A stretch of 61,838 bases of DNA, taken from the NCBI RefSeq assembly GCF_003725995.1, contig NZ_QIBX01000019.1, positions 1-61,838 on the forward strand. The letters run 5' to 3'. This document shows positions 38,136 to 46,789 of this stretch, piece by piece. This DNA comes from Slackia equolifaciens (lineage in GTDB: Bacteria; Actinomycetota; Coriobacteriia; Coriobacteriales; Eggerthellaceae). Every line of letters starts with the position of its first letter. Position 1 is the stretch's first letter. A program made the translations under genes and the position numbers. Under the pieces are notes generated by a model, which searched no databases, was not told the origin of the DNA, and saw only the letters and a list, made by a program, of their open reading frames with translations.

Positions 38136-38957
38136 ATGGCGATTGCACCCAATAAGGGGCGGGTTGTTCATCCGGCCGATGCGGATATGCGTCTCGGTGG
38201 AGAGCGCGCGCATGCCGAAGGGTCGCACTCGTCGGCGCCGCTTTGCGCCGGGCTTACGGAGCAGTGGCGCCGTGAAGCGCTGGGAGGCTCAGCGCGCGAG
38301 GGCGGCGACACGAACGCCGCGCGCCGACGTGCGCGTTCGCTTTCCGAAAGCAAGCGTCTGAGTGGGCAGGCGGGCGAAATCATGCAGGCCGCGCGTAAGC
38401 TCTATGAAACGCGCGGCGTGGCGGTCACCACCGTGAAAGACATCGCCGCCGAGGCGGGCATTACGCGCGAGCTGGTGTACTACTATTTCGCCAATAAGCG
38501 CGCCATCACCGAGGCGGTGCTTGACGATTACATTGAAGACCTGGTGGAAAGCGCGATCGTGTGGAACGAGTCGCGCAAGTTCGGAGACACCCTGGGGTCG
38601 CTGCGCAAGTGCGTCGCTGCGATGCGGCGCGCGCTGTACGGGGCGGACGGGTCGCCGCGCCCTATGGCGCGCGTGCTGGAGGAGCTGGGGGTGCGCGATG
38701 CGTTTGGCGTGCGCGCCGTGCGAGAGACGGTCGACTGCATAGATGCGCATATCGTCACGGAATACGCCGCCTATCACAAGGTGGAAATAGAGCTCGTCTA
38801 CGAGACGTTTTGCATGCTCATCTTTGGCTTGGTGGGGCTCATGAAACTCAAGCCCGACATTTCCGACGAAACGCTGATGAAGCTCGTCGAGCAAACGCTG
38901 CGCTTGGATATGGTGCCGCTCGACGAATCAAACCGCCGCGACAACGAATCGTGGTAG
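38136..38957 (+). CDS. TetR/AcrR family regulator with long N-terminal extension
   Basis: A 273-residue repressor. ATG 38136 follows GGAGGGAA. The first ~80 residues are a disordered, charged extension (RREALGGSAREGGD and similar) not usual in TetR proteins. The HTH begins at IMQAARKLYETRGVAVTTVKDIAAEAGITRELVYYYFANK (its parts at about 85-123 are kept here as the AAEAG and YYYF landmarks). The C-terminal ligand domain is helical. It follows the DUF5692-type gene and probably binds the perfect inverted repeat at 36907-36937. The inducer is unknown. Confidence 0.85.
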   Translation: MAIAPNKGRVVHPADADMRLGGERAHAEGSHSSAPLCAGLTEQWRREALGGSAREGGDTNAARRRARSLSESKRLSGQAGEIMQAARKLYETRGVAVTTVKDIAAEAGITRELVYYYFANKRAITEAVLDDYIEDLVESAIVWNESRKFGDTLGSLRKCVAAMRRALYGADGSPRPMARVLEELGVRDAFGVRAVRETVDCIDAHIVTEYAAYHKVEIELVYETFCMLIFGLVGLMKLKPDISDETLMKLVEQTLRLDMVPLDESNRRDNESW

Positions 38958-39164
38958 GGGGCTTCTCTGCGTTCTAGAGGGCGCTTGAGTCATGGGCCGA
39001 CTCGTTCGCGTGCCAATCCGCTCGAGCGTTCGGCCTTTCATGGGCCCGCCGTTCGCCGGCCTATAACGCTTTAGCACTCTACTGTAACAGATTAGAAATC
39101 CATACGCAGGGCAATCGATGCATCGAAGGGCGCTTCGCGTGCGCGAAGAGAGAGGAGCCGTCTT

Positions 39165-39594
39165 GTGGATGCGATTGTCGAGGCGATAAACGCCGTTGAT
39201 GCCTGGGTGTGGGGTCCGCCCATGATCATTCTGCTGTTGGGCTCTCACTTGTATCTGACCATACGCACGAAATTCATTCAGCGAAAGCTGCCTTTGGCCA
39301 TCAAGCTTTCCGTTACGCCCGACCCCGATGCAGAAGGCGATATCAGCCAGTTCGGAGCTTCCTACATGGGGCATCGGGCTTGCCATTGTGATCATGGTGT
39401 CGGTGGTTATCTTCGGGGGAGTGAAGGTGATCTCGCGCGTATGCGAAAAGCTTGTCCCGTTCATGGCGGTGCCCAACATCATCGTGGTGCTGCTGCTTTC
39501 GGGCCTGATCGCGCGTGAGACCAGGCATTACGTGTGGGAAAAGAACCTGGACGAGAAGGACGATACGCCCATTCCCACGGTGAGCACGAAGTAG
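39165..39594 (+). pseudogene. AGCS symporter pseudogene with two internal deletions
   Basis: Three pieces of an AGCS transporter are joined. Piece one (39165-~39356) matches residues 1-63 of the intact symporter at 25673 (VDAWVWGPPMI, RTKFIQRKLPLAIKLS, DISQFGA). Piece two, in another frame, matches the PTW...VIFGG...VCEKLVPFMAV helix. Piece three continues in that frame from VPNII to the C-terminus (LLLSGLIARETRHY, VSTK). By comparison with the intact gene about 390 and 630 bases are missing. The second junction lies at a shared ATGGC-GT-type sequence. The two surviving frames cannot make a transporter. A ribosome site (AGAGAGGAG) and GTG start are still present. Confidence 0.9.
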
Positions 39595-39791
39595 GGCAAG
39601 CCGGGGCGGGCGGACGATTCGGCGGCGTTCTGTCGCAGGTCTCACTTTCGTGCCGCCCCGGCGCGCTTCGCCTCGGTGGCGCGCCGTTCTTGCATCGTCT
39701 CGGCGTGCTTCATCCCCGCTTCGCTCCGGTGCGGGGACGACCTTGCTCCGCTTTGCGTCCGATTCGCCCCGGACCGGCCTTTCGTTTTAGG

Positions 39792-40742
39792 CTATGCCAC
39801 CTCGGGCACCAGCTTGAATGCGATGGTGTACTGGTTGATAAGCGGAGCGGTGTGGCTGAAGAACACATATCCGGTCACGGGCGCGCGCAGGGTTTCACGC
39901 ACATGGCCGTCGAAGCCATCTGCCACCACCGCGAGCGTCTGCCCTTCAACCACGCGCTCACCCGATTCCACGTTGCGCAGGAAAAACCCGCCGGCGTTCT
40001 CCGACCGCACGTCCACCAGATCCGATTCATCAATGTGCACGGCCAACGAGCCGCCCATGGAACGGCTTTGCACAAACCCCATCGCGTTCATGAAGCGCAG
40101 GATGCCGTTTTGCACGTAGGTGGCGGTGCGCTGGTTGATGGTGTCGGTCTCTTTGGCGAGCACCGTGAACGCGTGGGTGTTCCAAACCTGCCAGTTGTAG
40201 TTGAGCGTGGTGGTGTCGAACGAGCTGGGCATGCGCGACACCACGTAGGGAAACCCGAACGCATCCGCCAACTGGAGCGATTCGTCGCTGATGGCGTTTG
40301 CGTGCGTCACGCGCACGTGCGTGAGAAAGTCGCCGGGCAAATAGTAGCTTCCCAGCGAAATGCCGAAGTCGCAGTCTTTCACGGCCTCGAACAAGCCCGC
40401 CGCAATGCGCTGCGTGGTTTCTCCGGCGTCATAGCCGGGAAACATGCGGTTGATATCGGTGTGGTCAACGGGCCAAAAGCGCTCTCCGATGTTCATCGAG
40501 AAGGGGTTAGCCGAGGGGATCACCAGAATGCGCGCGTCCTGCGCCAAAAGCCCGCGCTCTTCGGCGGCGCTCAGGCGCTCGATGAGCTGCGCGCAGATGA
40601 ACGTCTGCTGAATTTCGTTTCCGCGGGTCGATCCCACCACGGCGATGCTGCGAGGCGCATCCGGCGCGCCAAACTCGGCGGCGCATATCGAAAGCGGCTC
40701 GCGATAGGGGGTGTCAAGGGTGAACAGGGTGGTCTTTCTCAT
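39792..40742 (-). CDS. M14/AspA-like protein lacking zinc ligands (second gene of pair)
   Basis: A 316-residue protein of the succinylglutamate desuccinylase/aspartoacylase group. ATG 40742 overlaps the stop of the upstream paralogue by ATGA. The first metal motif of the family, (G)xHGxE, reads STRGNEIQQ (Arg in place of His, Glu kept), and the third ligand block, DIHAS in the paralogue, reads SLGSYYLPG. FPGYDAGETTQRIA and the C-terminal RNVESGERVVEGQTLA barrel-like domain are otherwise normal. I infer a non-canonical or regulatory partner of the intact enzyme, or one with an altered metal site. It is the last gene of the minus-strand run. Confidence 0.75.
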   Translation of the reverse strand: MRKTTLFTLDTPYREPLSICAAEFGAPDAPRSIAVVGSTRGNEIQQTFICAQLIERLSAAEERGLLAQDARILVIPSANPFSMNIGERFWPVDHTDINRMFPGYDAGETTQRIAAGLFEAVKDCDFGISLGSYYLPGDFLTHVRVTHANAISDESLQLADAFGFPYVVSRMPSSFDTTTLNYNWQVWNTHAFTVLAKETDTINQRTATYVQNGILRFMNAMGFVQSRSMGGSLAVHIDESDLVDVRSENAGGFFLRNVESGERVVEGQTLAVVADGFDGHVRETLRAPVTGYVFFSHTAPLINQYTIAFKLVPEVA

Positions 40743-41668
40743 TGGATGTCTCCCAGGATGCGGGCCAGAAGAGAGCCGGGGTACACTATGGGGTAGGCGC
40801 GCAGCGTGAACAGCAGGCCGGCACGCGGCGAACGCACTTCCTCCACCACGTCGCCCGAAAGCGGGTCGGCGATGATGCCCACCACTTCGCCTTCGTGCAG
40901 CACCGTCGCATGCTTCGCGCGCGGCAGGAAGATGCCCGCATGCTCGGCGTTGAGGTAGCTCACTTCTCCGTCGTGCGAGACGATGGGTTCGGGCGCGCTG
41001 TAGAAATCGCCTTTCCATGCGCCAAGATGCGCTGCCAGCCGCAAGATGCCATCGGTCAGGCGACGACCGTATTCTTCGGTGATACGCATGCCAACGCCGG
41101 CCTCGACCACGAGCGTGGGCGTGCCTGCGGAGTTGAGCGAATATGCCAGCGTGCTCTCAAGTACCGTGGCCGACGCATGCACCCAAACGAAATCGACGTT
41201 GAGCAGGGGAGCCAGCGGCACAAGCTGATCGGCGGAAAGCTCGTTGATGCGCACCTGGGGCATTTCGCGCAGGAAAATGTTGCTGGCGTGGATGTCGACG
41301 CATACGTCCGCTCCGCGGATGTCGTCCATAACGGCGGCGGTCATGGTTTCGGCCATGGGGCCGTTGCCGTTGCCCGGGAAGGTTCGGTTTAGATCGAGAT
41401 CGAACAGCGGCATGCCGCGCTGGATGGAGTTGATGCCCAGGGGGTTTACCGCGGGGTAGATGTCTACGGTGCCGCTGAGCAGATGGAGTGCGGATTTCAG
41501 GCGACGGGCCAGCTCAAAGGCCACGTATTGCCCTTCGAGCTCGTCCCCATGCACGCCGGTGACGATCGCGATGCGCGGCCCCGGACCTCCGGTGCCCACA
41601 ATGCGGTTCTTTTGAATGAGCAGATGCTCGCCTACAGGGAGCTCTGCCGAAAACACGGTTTCAATCAA
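40739..41668 (-). CDS. M14 family succinylglutamate desuccinylase/aspartoacylase-like amidohydrolase
   Basis: A 309-residue zinc enzyme. TTG 41668 is chosen because AGAAGGG lies 6 bases upstream and the family starts here (LIETVFSAELPVGE); the longer frame to 41908 is GC-rich shadow. Zinc ligands are visible in VTGVHGDELEG (His and Glu, about 47-57) and CVDIHASN (His, about 143). PLFDLDLNRTFPG is the substrate Arg/Asn region. The C-terminal domain reads VGIIADPLSGDVVEEVRSP. It removes acyl or aminoacyl groups from an amide-linked substrate. A palindrome GTTCGCA-CGT-TGCGAAC lies just upstream. Confidence 0.85.
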   Translation of the reverse strand: MIETVFSAELPVGEHLLIQKNRIVGTGGPGPRIAIVTGVHGDELEGQYVAFELARRLKSALHLLSGTVDIYPAVNPLGINSIQRGMPLFDLDLNRTFPGNGNGPMAETMTAAVMDDIRGADVCVDIHASNIFLREMPQVRINELSADQLVPLAPLLNVDFVWVHASATVLESTLAYSLNSAGTPTLVVEAGVGMRITEEYGRRLTDGILRLAAHLGAWKGDFYSAPEPIVSHDGEVSYLNAEHAGIFLPRAKHATVLHEGEVVGIIADPLSGDVVEEVRSPRAGLLFTLRAYPIVYPGSLLARILGDIQ

Positions 41669-41684
41669 AATGGTCCCTTCTATC

Positions 41685-41716
41685 GTTCGCACGTTGCGAA
41701 CGCGGGTTCGATTATA
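41685..41716 (-). promoter_or_regulatory. Promoter -10 and palindromic operator before the M14 pair
   Basis: GTTCGCA (41685-41691) and TGCGAAC (41695-41701) form a perfect 17-bp palindrome. On the minus strand TATAAT (41711-41716) lies 9 bases upstream of it, so the palindrome would cover the transcription start. The M14 pair therefore seems separately promoted. Confidence 0.6.
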
Positions 41717-41862
41717 GTTCGCGCATGTGGAGACGATGCGCCCGGCGCCATGTATCCATGCGCCCGACGCATTCAACCCGACGTTTTTACGTAGATGCGC
41801 GGGCGATGAAGCCCCTATCTGCGTTAAACGCCGGGTTGAGTCTGGGCTGATGTGAGGACGGT

Positions 41863-41878
41863 GCCGGGGTACCCCGGC
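41863..41878. repeat. Perfect 16-base GC palindrome
   Basis: GCCGGGGTACCCCGGC is its own reverse complement. A further CCGGGG copy nearby can pair with it, giving alternative stems. It lies between the transglutaminase-like gene and the M14 pair, and no T-run follows on either strand. Confidence 0.6.
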
Positions 41879-41938
41879 GTCTGGCTCAGTGAGAAGCCGG
41901 GGCAACACCGGGCTGCGGGCTGCTGTACGGGCGCTTGC

Positions 41939-42775
41939 CTACTGCTGCGACGCCTGGTCGAACACCTGCACCGCAACGCGCTGATCCTGGCGCGCGCCGC
42001 CGCGGAAGACGCCCGATTCAATGGCGCAGTCGGCAAAATCGCGCCCGTGCGAGAGCACGATGTAGGTGTCGTCGATGGGGCGGTCGTGTGTGGGGTCTAT
42101 GCCGCGCCATTGCACGCCATCGTGCATTTCCACCCAGGCATGCGTTGCGCCTTCGCCCACGATGAGGCCGTTCACATAGCGCGCGGGAATGCCCAGCGAT
42201 CGTAGCAGGGCAATCAACACGTGGGCGAAATCCTGGCACACGCCGCTTCCCAGGGCGAACGCTTGGGAAGCCGTGGTGGACACGTCGGTTACGTCCTTCA
42301 CGTAGGCGAGGCGTTCGTGCACGGCATGCGACAGCGCTTGCGCGATGCTCCACGGCCCGCTTGCTTCCGCGGAGGCCTCCTGGGCGAACGCGCGCATGGC
42401 CGCATCGGCGGCGGCAAACGTCGAGGGGTTGGCATATATGGGGTGCGCGGACGCGCCATATGGCCCGCTTGCGAGGGGACCCTTCTCTGCGTTCTGCGCA
42501 TCTTCGCCTTCGATGTGTGCCGCATCAACCACCACGAGCCCCGTCGAAATGAACGAGAACTCATCGTGCGCTGCCTCGATGCGCCCGATTTGCAGGCGAT
42601 TGCCAAAGCCATCCGTCTGGTTGGCCACGGGCGTGCGCGGCGATATGATGGCTTGGCTGTCCATCACGGTCTGGCTAGGCGTGTTTTTGGGCAGGCAGCG
42701 CAGCACGAAGCTGTGCTCGCTCACCGGTTCGCTGAAATGCAGCGCGGTTTCGAACGTGAACGAAAGTATCTTCAT
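41939..42775 (-). CDS. Transglutaminase-like cysteine protease-fold protein
   Basis: A 278-residue protein. An N-terminal beta domain (residues 1-90) typical of bacterial transglutaminase-like proteins precedes the papain-like core. The triad is GSGVCQDFAHV (Cys180), EGATHAWVEM (His212) and GIDPTHDRP (Asp227). These proteins cleave or transfer peptides or isopeptides. It follows the alpha-E gene by 9 bases. Together with the ATP-grasp and alpha-E genes it forms the known three-gene set predicted to add and remove peptide tags; substrates have not been established to my knowledge. Confidence 0.85.
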   Translation of the reverse strand: MKILSFTFETALHFSEPVSEHSFVLRCLPKNTPSQTVMDSQAIISPRTPVANQTDGFGNRLQIGRIEAAHDEFSFISTGLVVVDAAHIEGEDAQNAEKGPLASGPYGASAHPIYANPSTFAAADAAMRAFAQEASAEASGPWSIAQALSHAVHERLAYVKDVTDVSTTASQAFALGSGVCQDFAHVLIALLRSLGIPARYVNGLIVGEGATHAWVEMHDGVQWRGIDPTHDRPIDDTYIVLSHGRDFADCAIESGVFRGGARQDQRVAVQVFDQASQQ

Positions 42776-42784
42776 GGGCGCTCC

Positions 42785-43471
42785 CTACCTGAAGATGCCT
42801 GCGATGTGCACCAGCAGCGCTCCGAGCTTCTCGTACGTGGCGCCTTCGGGGAAATCGGGCGCGAACACCGCGTCCACCACGGCCTTGAAATGGGCCTTGT
42901 CGTAGGGTACGCCGATGCGGTCGATGCGGCTTGCCAGTTTGTGCGTTTCCTGCGGCAGGCGGTCGAGGTGGTATGCCAGGCGCGTGTACAAATCCAGGCG
43001 CTCGATGCTGATGCCGCATTTGATGATGTTACGGGCGGCGTCATCGGCCACATAGTCGTCCACGCAGCCCTTGAACGCCATGATGTCGTCGAACACCAGC
43101 TGCAAATCCAAAAGCGGCGCATCGGAGGCTTCGGCGGCCTCGATGCTGTTCACGGCCATCTGCACATAGGCGATGCTTTCGGTGCCTATGACGTCGCGCA
43201 GGGTGACGGCGTTTCCGTACGCCGCATCCATGGCGTGCGCGATGGACGAGGTGTTGGCTTTGTTGAACAGGCAGTCGTTGAAAAACTCTATGGGGTCGTC
43301 GGTCTTTTCGTTAAAGCCCAGCTCTTCGAGCTGGCCTTTCCAGTTGCCCTCCGTGGAATCGAGGGCGGCGTCGTAGGTGGAGATGATGAAGCGCATGGTG
43401 GTGTAGGTGCGCTCCACGTAGCGTCCGAGCCACAGCAGGTGGTCAACCTTTTCTATCGAGAGAGAACCCAT
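42785..43471 (-). CDS. Alpha-E domain protein (DUF403)
   Basis: A 228-residue all-helical protein. ATG 43471 has AAGGA 5 bases upstream and overlaps the end of the ATP-grasp gene by 19 bases. The start SIEKVDHLLWLGRYVERTYTTMR, where R-Y-x-E-R is the family hallmark, and later IAYVQMAVNSIEAAEASDAP fit DUF403. Full-length relatives are about 300 residues, so this one is short. It is always found with circularly permuted ATP-grasp ligases and may be its partner or substrate carrier. Confidence 0.82.
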   Translation of the reverse strand: MGSLSIEKVDHLLWLGRYVERTYTTMRFIISTYDAALDSTEGNWKGQLEELGFNEKTDDPIEFFNDCLFNKANTSSIAHAMDAAYGNAVTLRDVIGTESIAYVQMAVNSIEAAEASDAPLLDLQLVFDDIMAFKGCVDDYVADDAARNIIKCGISIERLDLYTRLAYHLDRLPQETHKLASRIDRIGVPYDKAHFKAVVDAVFAPDFPEGATYEKLGALLVHIAGIFR

Positions 43472-44766
43472 GTGTCCTTGAACCCCCCTCCTTGGGACGA
43501 ATTGACAACGTTGGAGCCGGCTTCGCGCGCGTATCGCGTAAGGCCGCTCGGCCATACCTCGGTGCGCTCGCCGGACAGCACGAAGGCCCGCAGATCGGCC
43601 TTGCGCGGGACGAATTGGCCGCCTATATAGGTGGGGAGGCATTTGAAGTCGATGACCTCCTGCGCAATGAAGCGTCGCGGCTCGCGCTGGATGGACGCCT
43701 TGAGGGCGTCGAGCGCCTCGGGCGACAGCTCGTTTCCGAACACCACGCCGTAGCCGCCGGCTTCTGCGACGTCTTTAATGACCAGCTTTTCGGCGTTGTC
43801 CATGACATACGCCATGTCATCGGGGTAGAACGGCAGATAGGTGGGCGCGTTTTTGAGGATGGGCGTCTCTCCCAGGTAATATTCCACCATCTTGGGCACG
43901 AAGTAATAGATGCCCTTGTCGTCTGCCGCTCCGTTGCCCGGGGCGTTCAGGATCGCCACGTTTTCTGCGCGGTAGGCGCTCATGAGGTTGGGCACGCCGA
44001 TCAGGCTCTCGGGGTTGAAGCACAGCGGATCGAGGAATTCGTCCGACAGGCGCCTGTATACCGCGCCGACGCGACGGTTGGCCGCGGCGTCCCGGAAGAA
44101 CAACTGCTCGTTTTCCACGAACAGCTCGCTGGGCTCGGCAAGCACCGCGCCGGCCTTTTCTGCCAGGTAGGAATGCTCGAAATAAGCGGAGTTGAAGCGG
44201 CCCGGCGTGAGGATGACATTGATGCCGCCGCAGTTCACGGCGTCAAGAACGCGCTTCAGGCGCTCCCCGTAGTCGCGGTTGTCGCGGATATTGGTGTTGC
44301 GGAAGGTCTCGGCGTCGCAGCGCCGGCACAGGGTGCGCGCCACCAGGGGATACGATGCGCCTGAGGGGATGCGCAAGTTATCCTCCAGCACATACCATTC
44401 GCCGTCTTGGCCCTCTACCAGGTCGATGCCCGATATGTGGCTATAAATGCCCTTGGGCGGCACGATGCCCTCGCATTGGGGCAAATACCCGCTTGAGGCG
44501 AAGGCGAAATCGCTGGGAACCACCCCGTCTTTGATGATCTGCTTATCGCCATAGAGGTCTTTGAGATAGGCGTTCAAGGCGTCAACGCGTTGGATGAGCC
44601 CGCGTTCGAGGGCGTCCCACGCGTCGGACTCTATGATGCGGGGAACGGCGTCAAAGGGAAACAGGCGCTCGTTGAACACGCCGTTCTTGTATATGCCGAA
44701 CTTCACCCCGTAGCGCGCAAGCTGCTGATTGATTTTGGGAGTGTGCGAAACCAGGCTTGTGTACAT
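43453..44766 (-). CDS. Circularly permuted type 2 ATP-grasp ligase
   Basis: A 437-residue protein starting at ATG 44766 (AAAGGA upstream). Family landmarks are GVFNERLFPFDAVPRII near the N-terminus, LYGDKQIIKDGVVP, DLVEGQDGEWYVLEDNLRIPSG (metal-binding Glu-Asp-Asn), VILTPGRFNSAYFEH and LVIKDVAEAGGYGVVFG. These are the ATP-grasp elements in permuted order. The enzymes are predicted peptide ligases. It heads the minus-strand set with alpha-E and transglutaminase-like genes; a -10-like TATACT lies on the minus strand at 44887-44892. Confidence 0.86.
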   Translation of the reverse strand: MYTSLVSHTPKINQQLARYGVKFGIYKNGVFNERLFPFDAVPRIIESDAWDALERGLIQRVDALNAYLKDLYGDKQIIKDGVVPSDFAFASSGYLPQCEGIVPPKGIYSHISGIDLVEGQDGEWYVLEDNLRIPSGASYPLVARTLCRRCDAETFRNTNIRDNRDYGERLKRVLDAVNCGGINVILTPGRFNSAYFEHSYLAEKAGAVLAEPSELFVENEQLFFRDAAANRRVGAVYRRLSDEFLDPLCFNPESLIGVPNLMSAYRAENVAILNAPGNGAADDKGIYYFVPKMVEYYLGETPILKNAPTYLPFYPDDMAYVMDNAEKLVIKDVAEAGGYGVVFGNELSPEALDALKASIQREPRRFIAQEVIDFKCLPTYIGGQFVPRKADLRAFVLSGERTEVWPSGLTRYAREAGSNVVNSSQGGGFKDTWVLSR

Positions 44767-45150
44767 AGGCTCACGTCCTTTGCGCATGGGGATGGGCCCG
44801 CAACGCCTCGCGGCAACAAGGGCGCATGCCCCTATGCGGGGCGGGCGCAATGTGCTGCGAGATGTTGAAGGTATGTATGTAACAAGTATAAAGATTTGCG
44901 CGGGGTTTGAGGGCGACGCGAGGTCATTGAAACTCTGATTTTACGTGGGCGAACCAACTTTTCGGTGTCTTCATGTAAGCGGAGGTTTGCTCTCGTTCTG
45001 TTTGCCTATTGTGTCGATAAGTGCCCATGCGTACGGGAGTGCTGTCGCGACCAACGACGATGAATTCAAGCATGCAGAGGGTTCGGCGATAGAGCCTTGG
45101 TAAGGAGAGGATTTGTGGGCGAATGGCGAATATGGATGGTCGACGTCCGG
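44767..45150. other. Intergenic gap, no gene seen
   Basis: In 384 bases no frame has both a start with a ribosome site and protein-like composition. It separates two minus-strand genes and probably holds the ATP-grasp promoter at its left end. No strong terminator for the LuxR-type gene was found. Confidence 0.4.
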
Positions 45151-46539
45151 CTAATTCTGCAGAATCTTAATACGTAACTCCTGCTTGCTGTGTACGCCGC
45201 ACTTTGCATAAATATGCTTGCAGTGTGTTTTGACGGTGTTTTGGCTTACGAATAGCTCTTGTGCCACCTCTGCAATGGTCTTATTGCCAAGGAGGAGCAG
45301 GCAAATTTCCTCTTCGCGATGGGAAAGCCCGAACGTTCTTGCGGCATTGCGACAGAGGGCCTCGGTGCTTTTCTGGGAGGATTCGGGCCGATCGAGAGCC
45401 GAGCGAGAGATTCCCGAGGACGCCCATTGGCCAACTTTCGAATGCTCGGATAGCCAGAGGAGCACCATGCCAAGCGCAAGGATAAGTGACGCCGCAACAA
45501 CAATTGCAATGCGCACATCTCCCGGAGTTTTGGCGAAGGAAAGGCTTGGAGCAAGGTAGCCTAAAAGTTGAATCCCTTCGGAGATGGCAAATCCCACTCC
45601 AAAAAGCCATTCGGAGGGCGTTGGGCCATCGTGTGACGCTTTGCAAAGAATACAGAAGGCAAACAGGCACAATCCCCAGTACGATGCATAGATGAGGTAT
45701 CCGGGAATGCCCGAATGCGGAAACGCAGCCTGACCAAGAAACCCCATGCTGTATCCAGCGATCGAGCCCTTGAGCACATAGTCGAAGCTAATGCTTTTTG
45801 CAAGCAACACATAGGCCAGCGTTGCCGCACCTATGAGAATGAGTGGAATGGTCTGTTGTGTCATGGAGTGAGCCATGGGGGTTGCCGTGCCTGCTCCTGC
45901 GGAGAAGCCCGCCAGAGCCATGATGGCGATAGGACGCCATGGGTAGGTCGCCACGTGTCGGAGCTTTGAAGACGCGGTCGTGTTCACTTCGGGAAGTAGC
46001 AAGCTCAATCGCCATGCTCCCAGGCAAACGCTGGGCGAGGCAAACGCTACGATGGCCAGCCATTCGGGGCGCAGCCCAAGGGCTAGGAAAGCGCACAAGC
46101 CGGCACAAAGGCATGTTGCACATCCGTATAGAACGGACTTTTGTAGTCCCAGACAAGAAAACACATGCGCCCACAGTAAAAATGCCACTGCTTTGCCTAT
46201 CCCCAAGAATGCTGCGCATGCGCAGGAGAACATAAGGTTTACATGGACGTTGAATCCTGCAAGCGTGAAGGGAATCGTTCCGATAGTAAGCATGACTGCA
46301 GTGGTTTGCCCGATGAAGCGCGTGTTGAGAAGCCGAAGCCCATTGAGCGAGGCCATGGCACAAATGATGAGTGCAAGCACTTCGGAAGCGAGCATAAAAG
46401 GAATGATGGGGGATATGGCGCCATCTTCAGTTGGGGGTAGAAGGGTACTAGAGAAAACGGGAACGAGCAGTATATAAGCAGAGAACAAAAGGCGTGTATG
46501 CCACACCATGTTTGCTGCCGTTGATATGATCCGATCCAT
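45151..46539 (-). CDS. Polytopic membrane protein with C-terminal LuxR HTH (copy 2)
   Basis: A 462-residue protein. ATG 46539 follows AAGGAGGAAGAGG. About 12 hydrophobic segments fill residues ~10-385 and a short linker (SSGISRSALDRPESSQ) leads to the HTH: FGLSHREEEICLLLLGNK, then VSQNTVKTHCKHIYAKCGV. It is the second LuxR-type membrane regulator in the window and is divergent from flavoprotein copy 2 across a 250-bp gap with GGGTGAT repeats. It likely senses the substrate of that reductase (inference). Confidence 0.86.
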   Translation of the reverse strand: MDRIISTAANMVWHTRLLFSAYILLVPVFSSTLLPPTEDGAISPIIPFMLASEVLALIICAMASLNGLRLLNTRFIGQTTAVMLTIGTIPFTLAGFNVHVNLMFSCACAAFLGIGKAVAFLLWAHVFSCLGLQKSVLYGCATCLCAGLCAFLALGLRPEWLAIVAFASPSVCLGAWRLSLLLPEVNTTASSKLRHVATYPWRPIAIMALAGFSAGAGTATPMAHSMTQQTIPLILIGAATLAYVLLAKSISFDYVLKGSIAGYSMGFLGQAAFPHSGIPGYLIYASYWGLCLFAFCILCKASHDGPTPSEWLFGVGFAISEGIQLLGYLAPSLSFAKTPGDVRIAIVVAASLILALGMVLLWLSEHSKVGQWASSGISRSALDRPESSQKSTEALCRNAARTFGLSHREEEICLLLLGNKTIAEVAQELFVSQNTVKTHCKHIYAKCGVHSKQELRIKILQN

Positions 46540-46634
46540 CCTCTTCCTCCTTGTGATGCTGATTGTATCGCAACGTAAAGGCATAGCGTGTACTTGAGAA
46601 ATATATGCAAGGCAATGCGCGAAAAACTAAGGGT

Positions 46635-46675
46635 GGGTGATGAATCGGGTGATATGTTGATCCTTGAATCACCCG
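46635..46675. promoter_or_regulatory. GGGTGAT repeats in LuxR/flavoprotein divergent region
   Basis: GGGTGAT occurs at 46635-46641. CGGGTGAT (46646-46653) and ATCACCCG (46668-46675) form a perfect inverted repeat with a 14-base spacer. They lie between the starts at 46539 and 46790 and resemble the TGGGGTG elements at the first LuxR/flavoprotein pair. They are probably operator sites of the local LuxR-type regulator. Confidence 0.55.
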
Positions 46676-46789
46676 CTTATACCACCAGGTCAGACGATGT
46701 ATTCACAAAAATCGCGCTACAGTAGTGGCGTCGGAAAGTTGGCCTTCGGAGCATAAATCTCCAGGGCCGAAAACGCCAAGGAGGATATG

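Noticed and set aside
39660-39685. GGCGCGC/GCGCGCC hairpin after the AGCS pseudogene
   Set aside because: A perfect short stem, but it lacks a T-run and such stems arise easily in GC-rich DNA.
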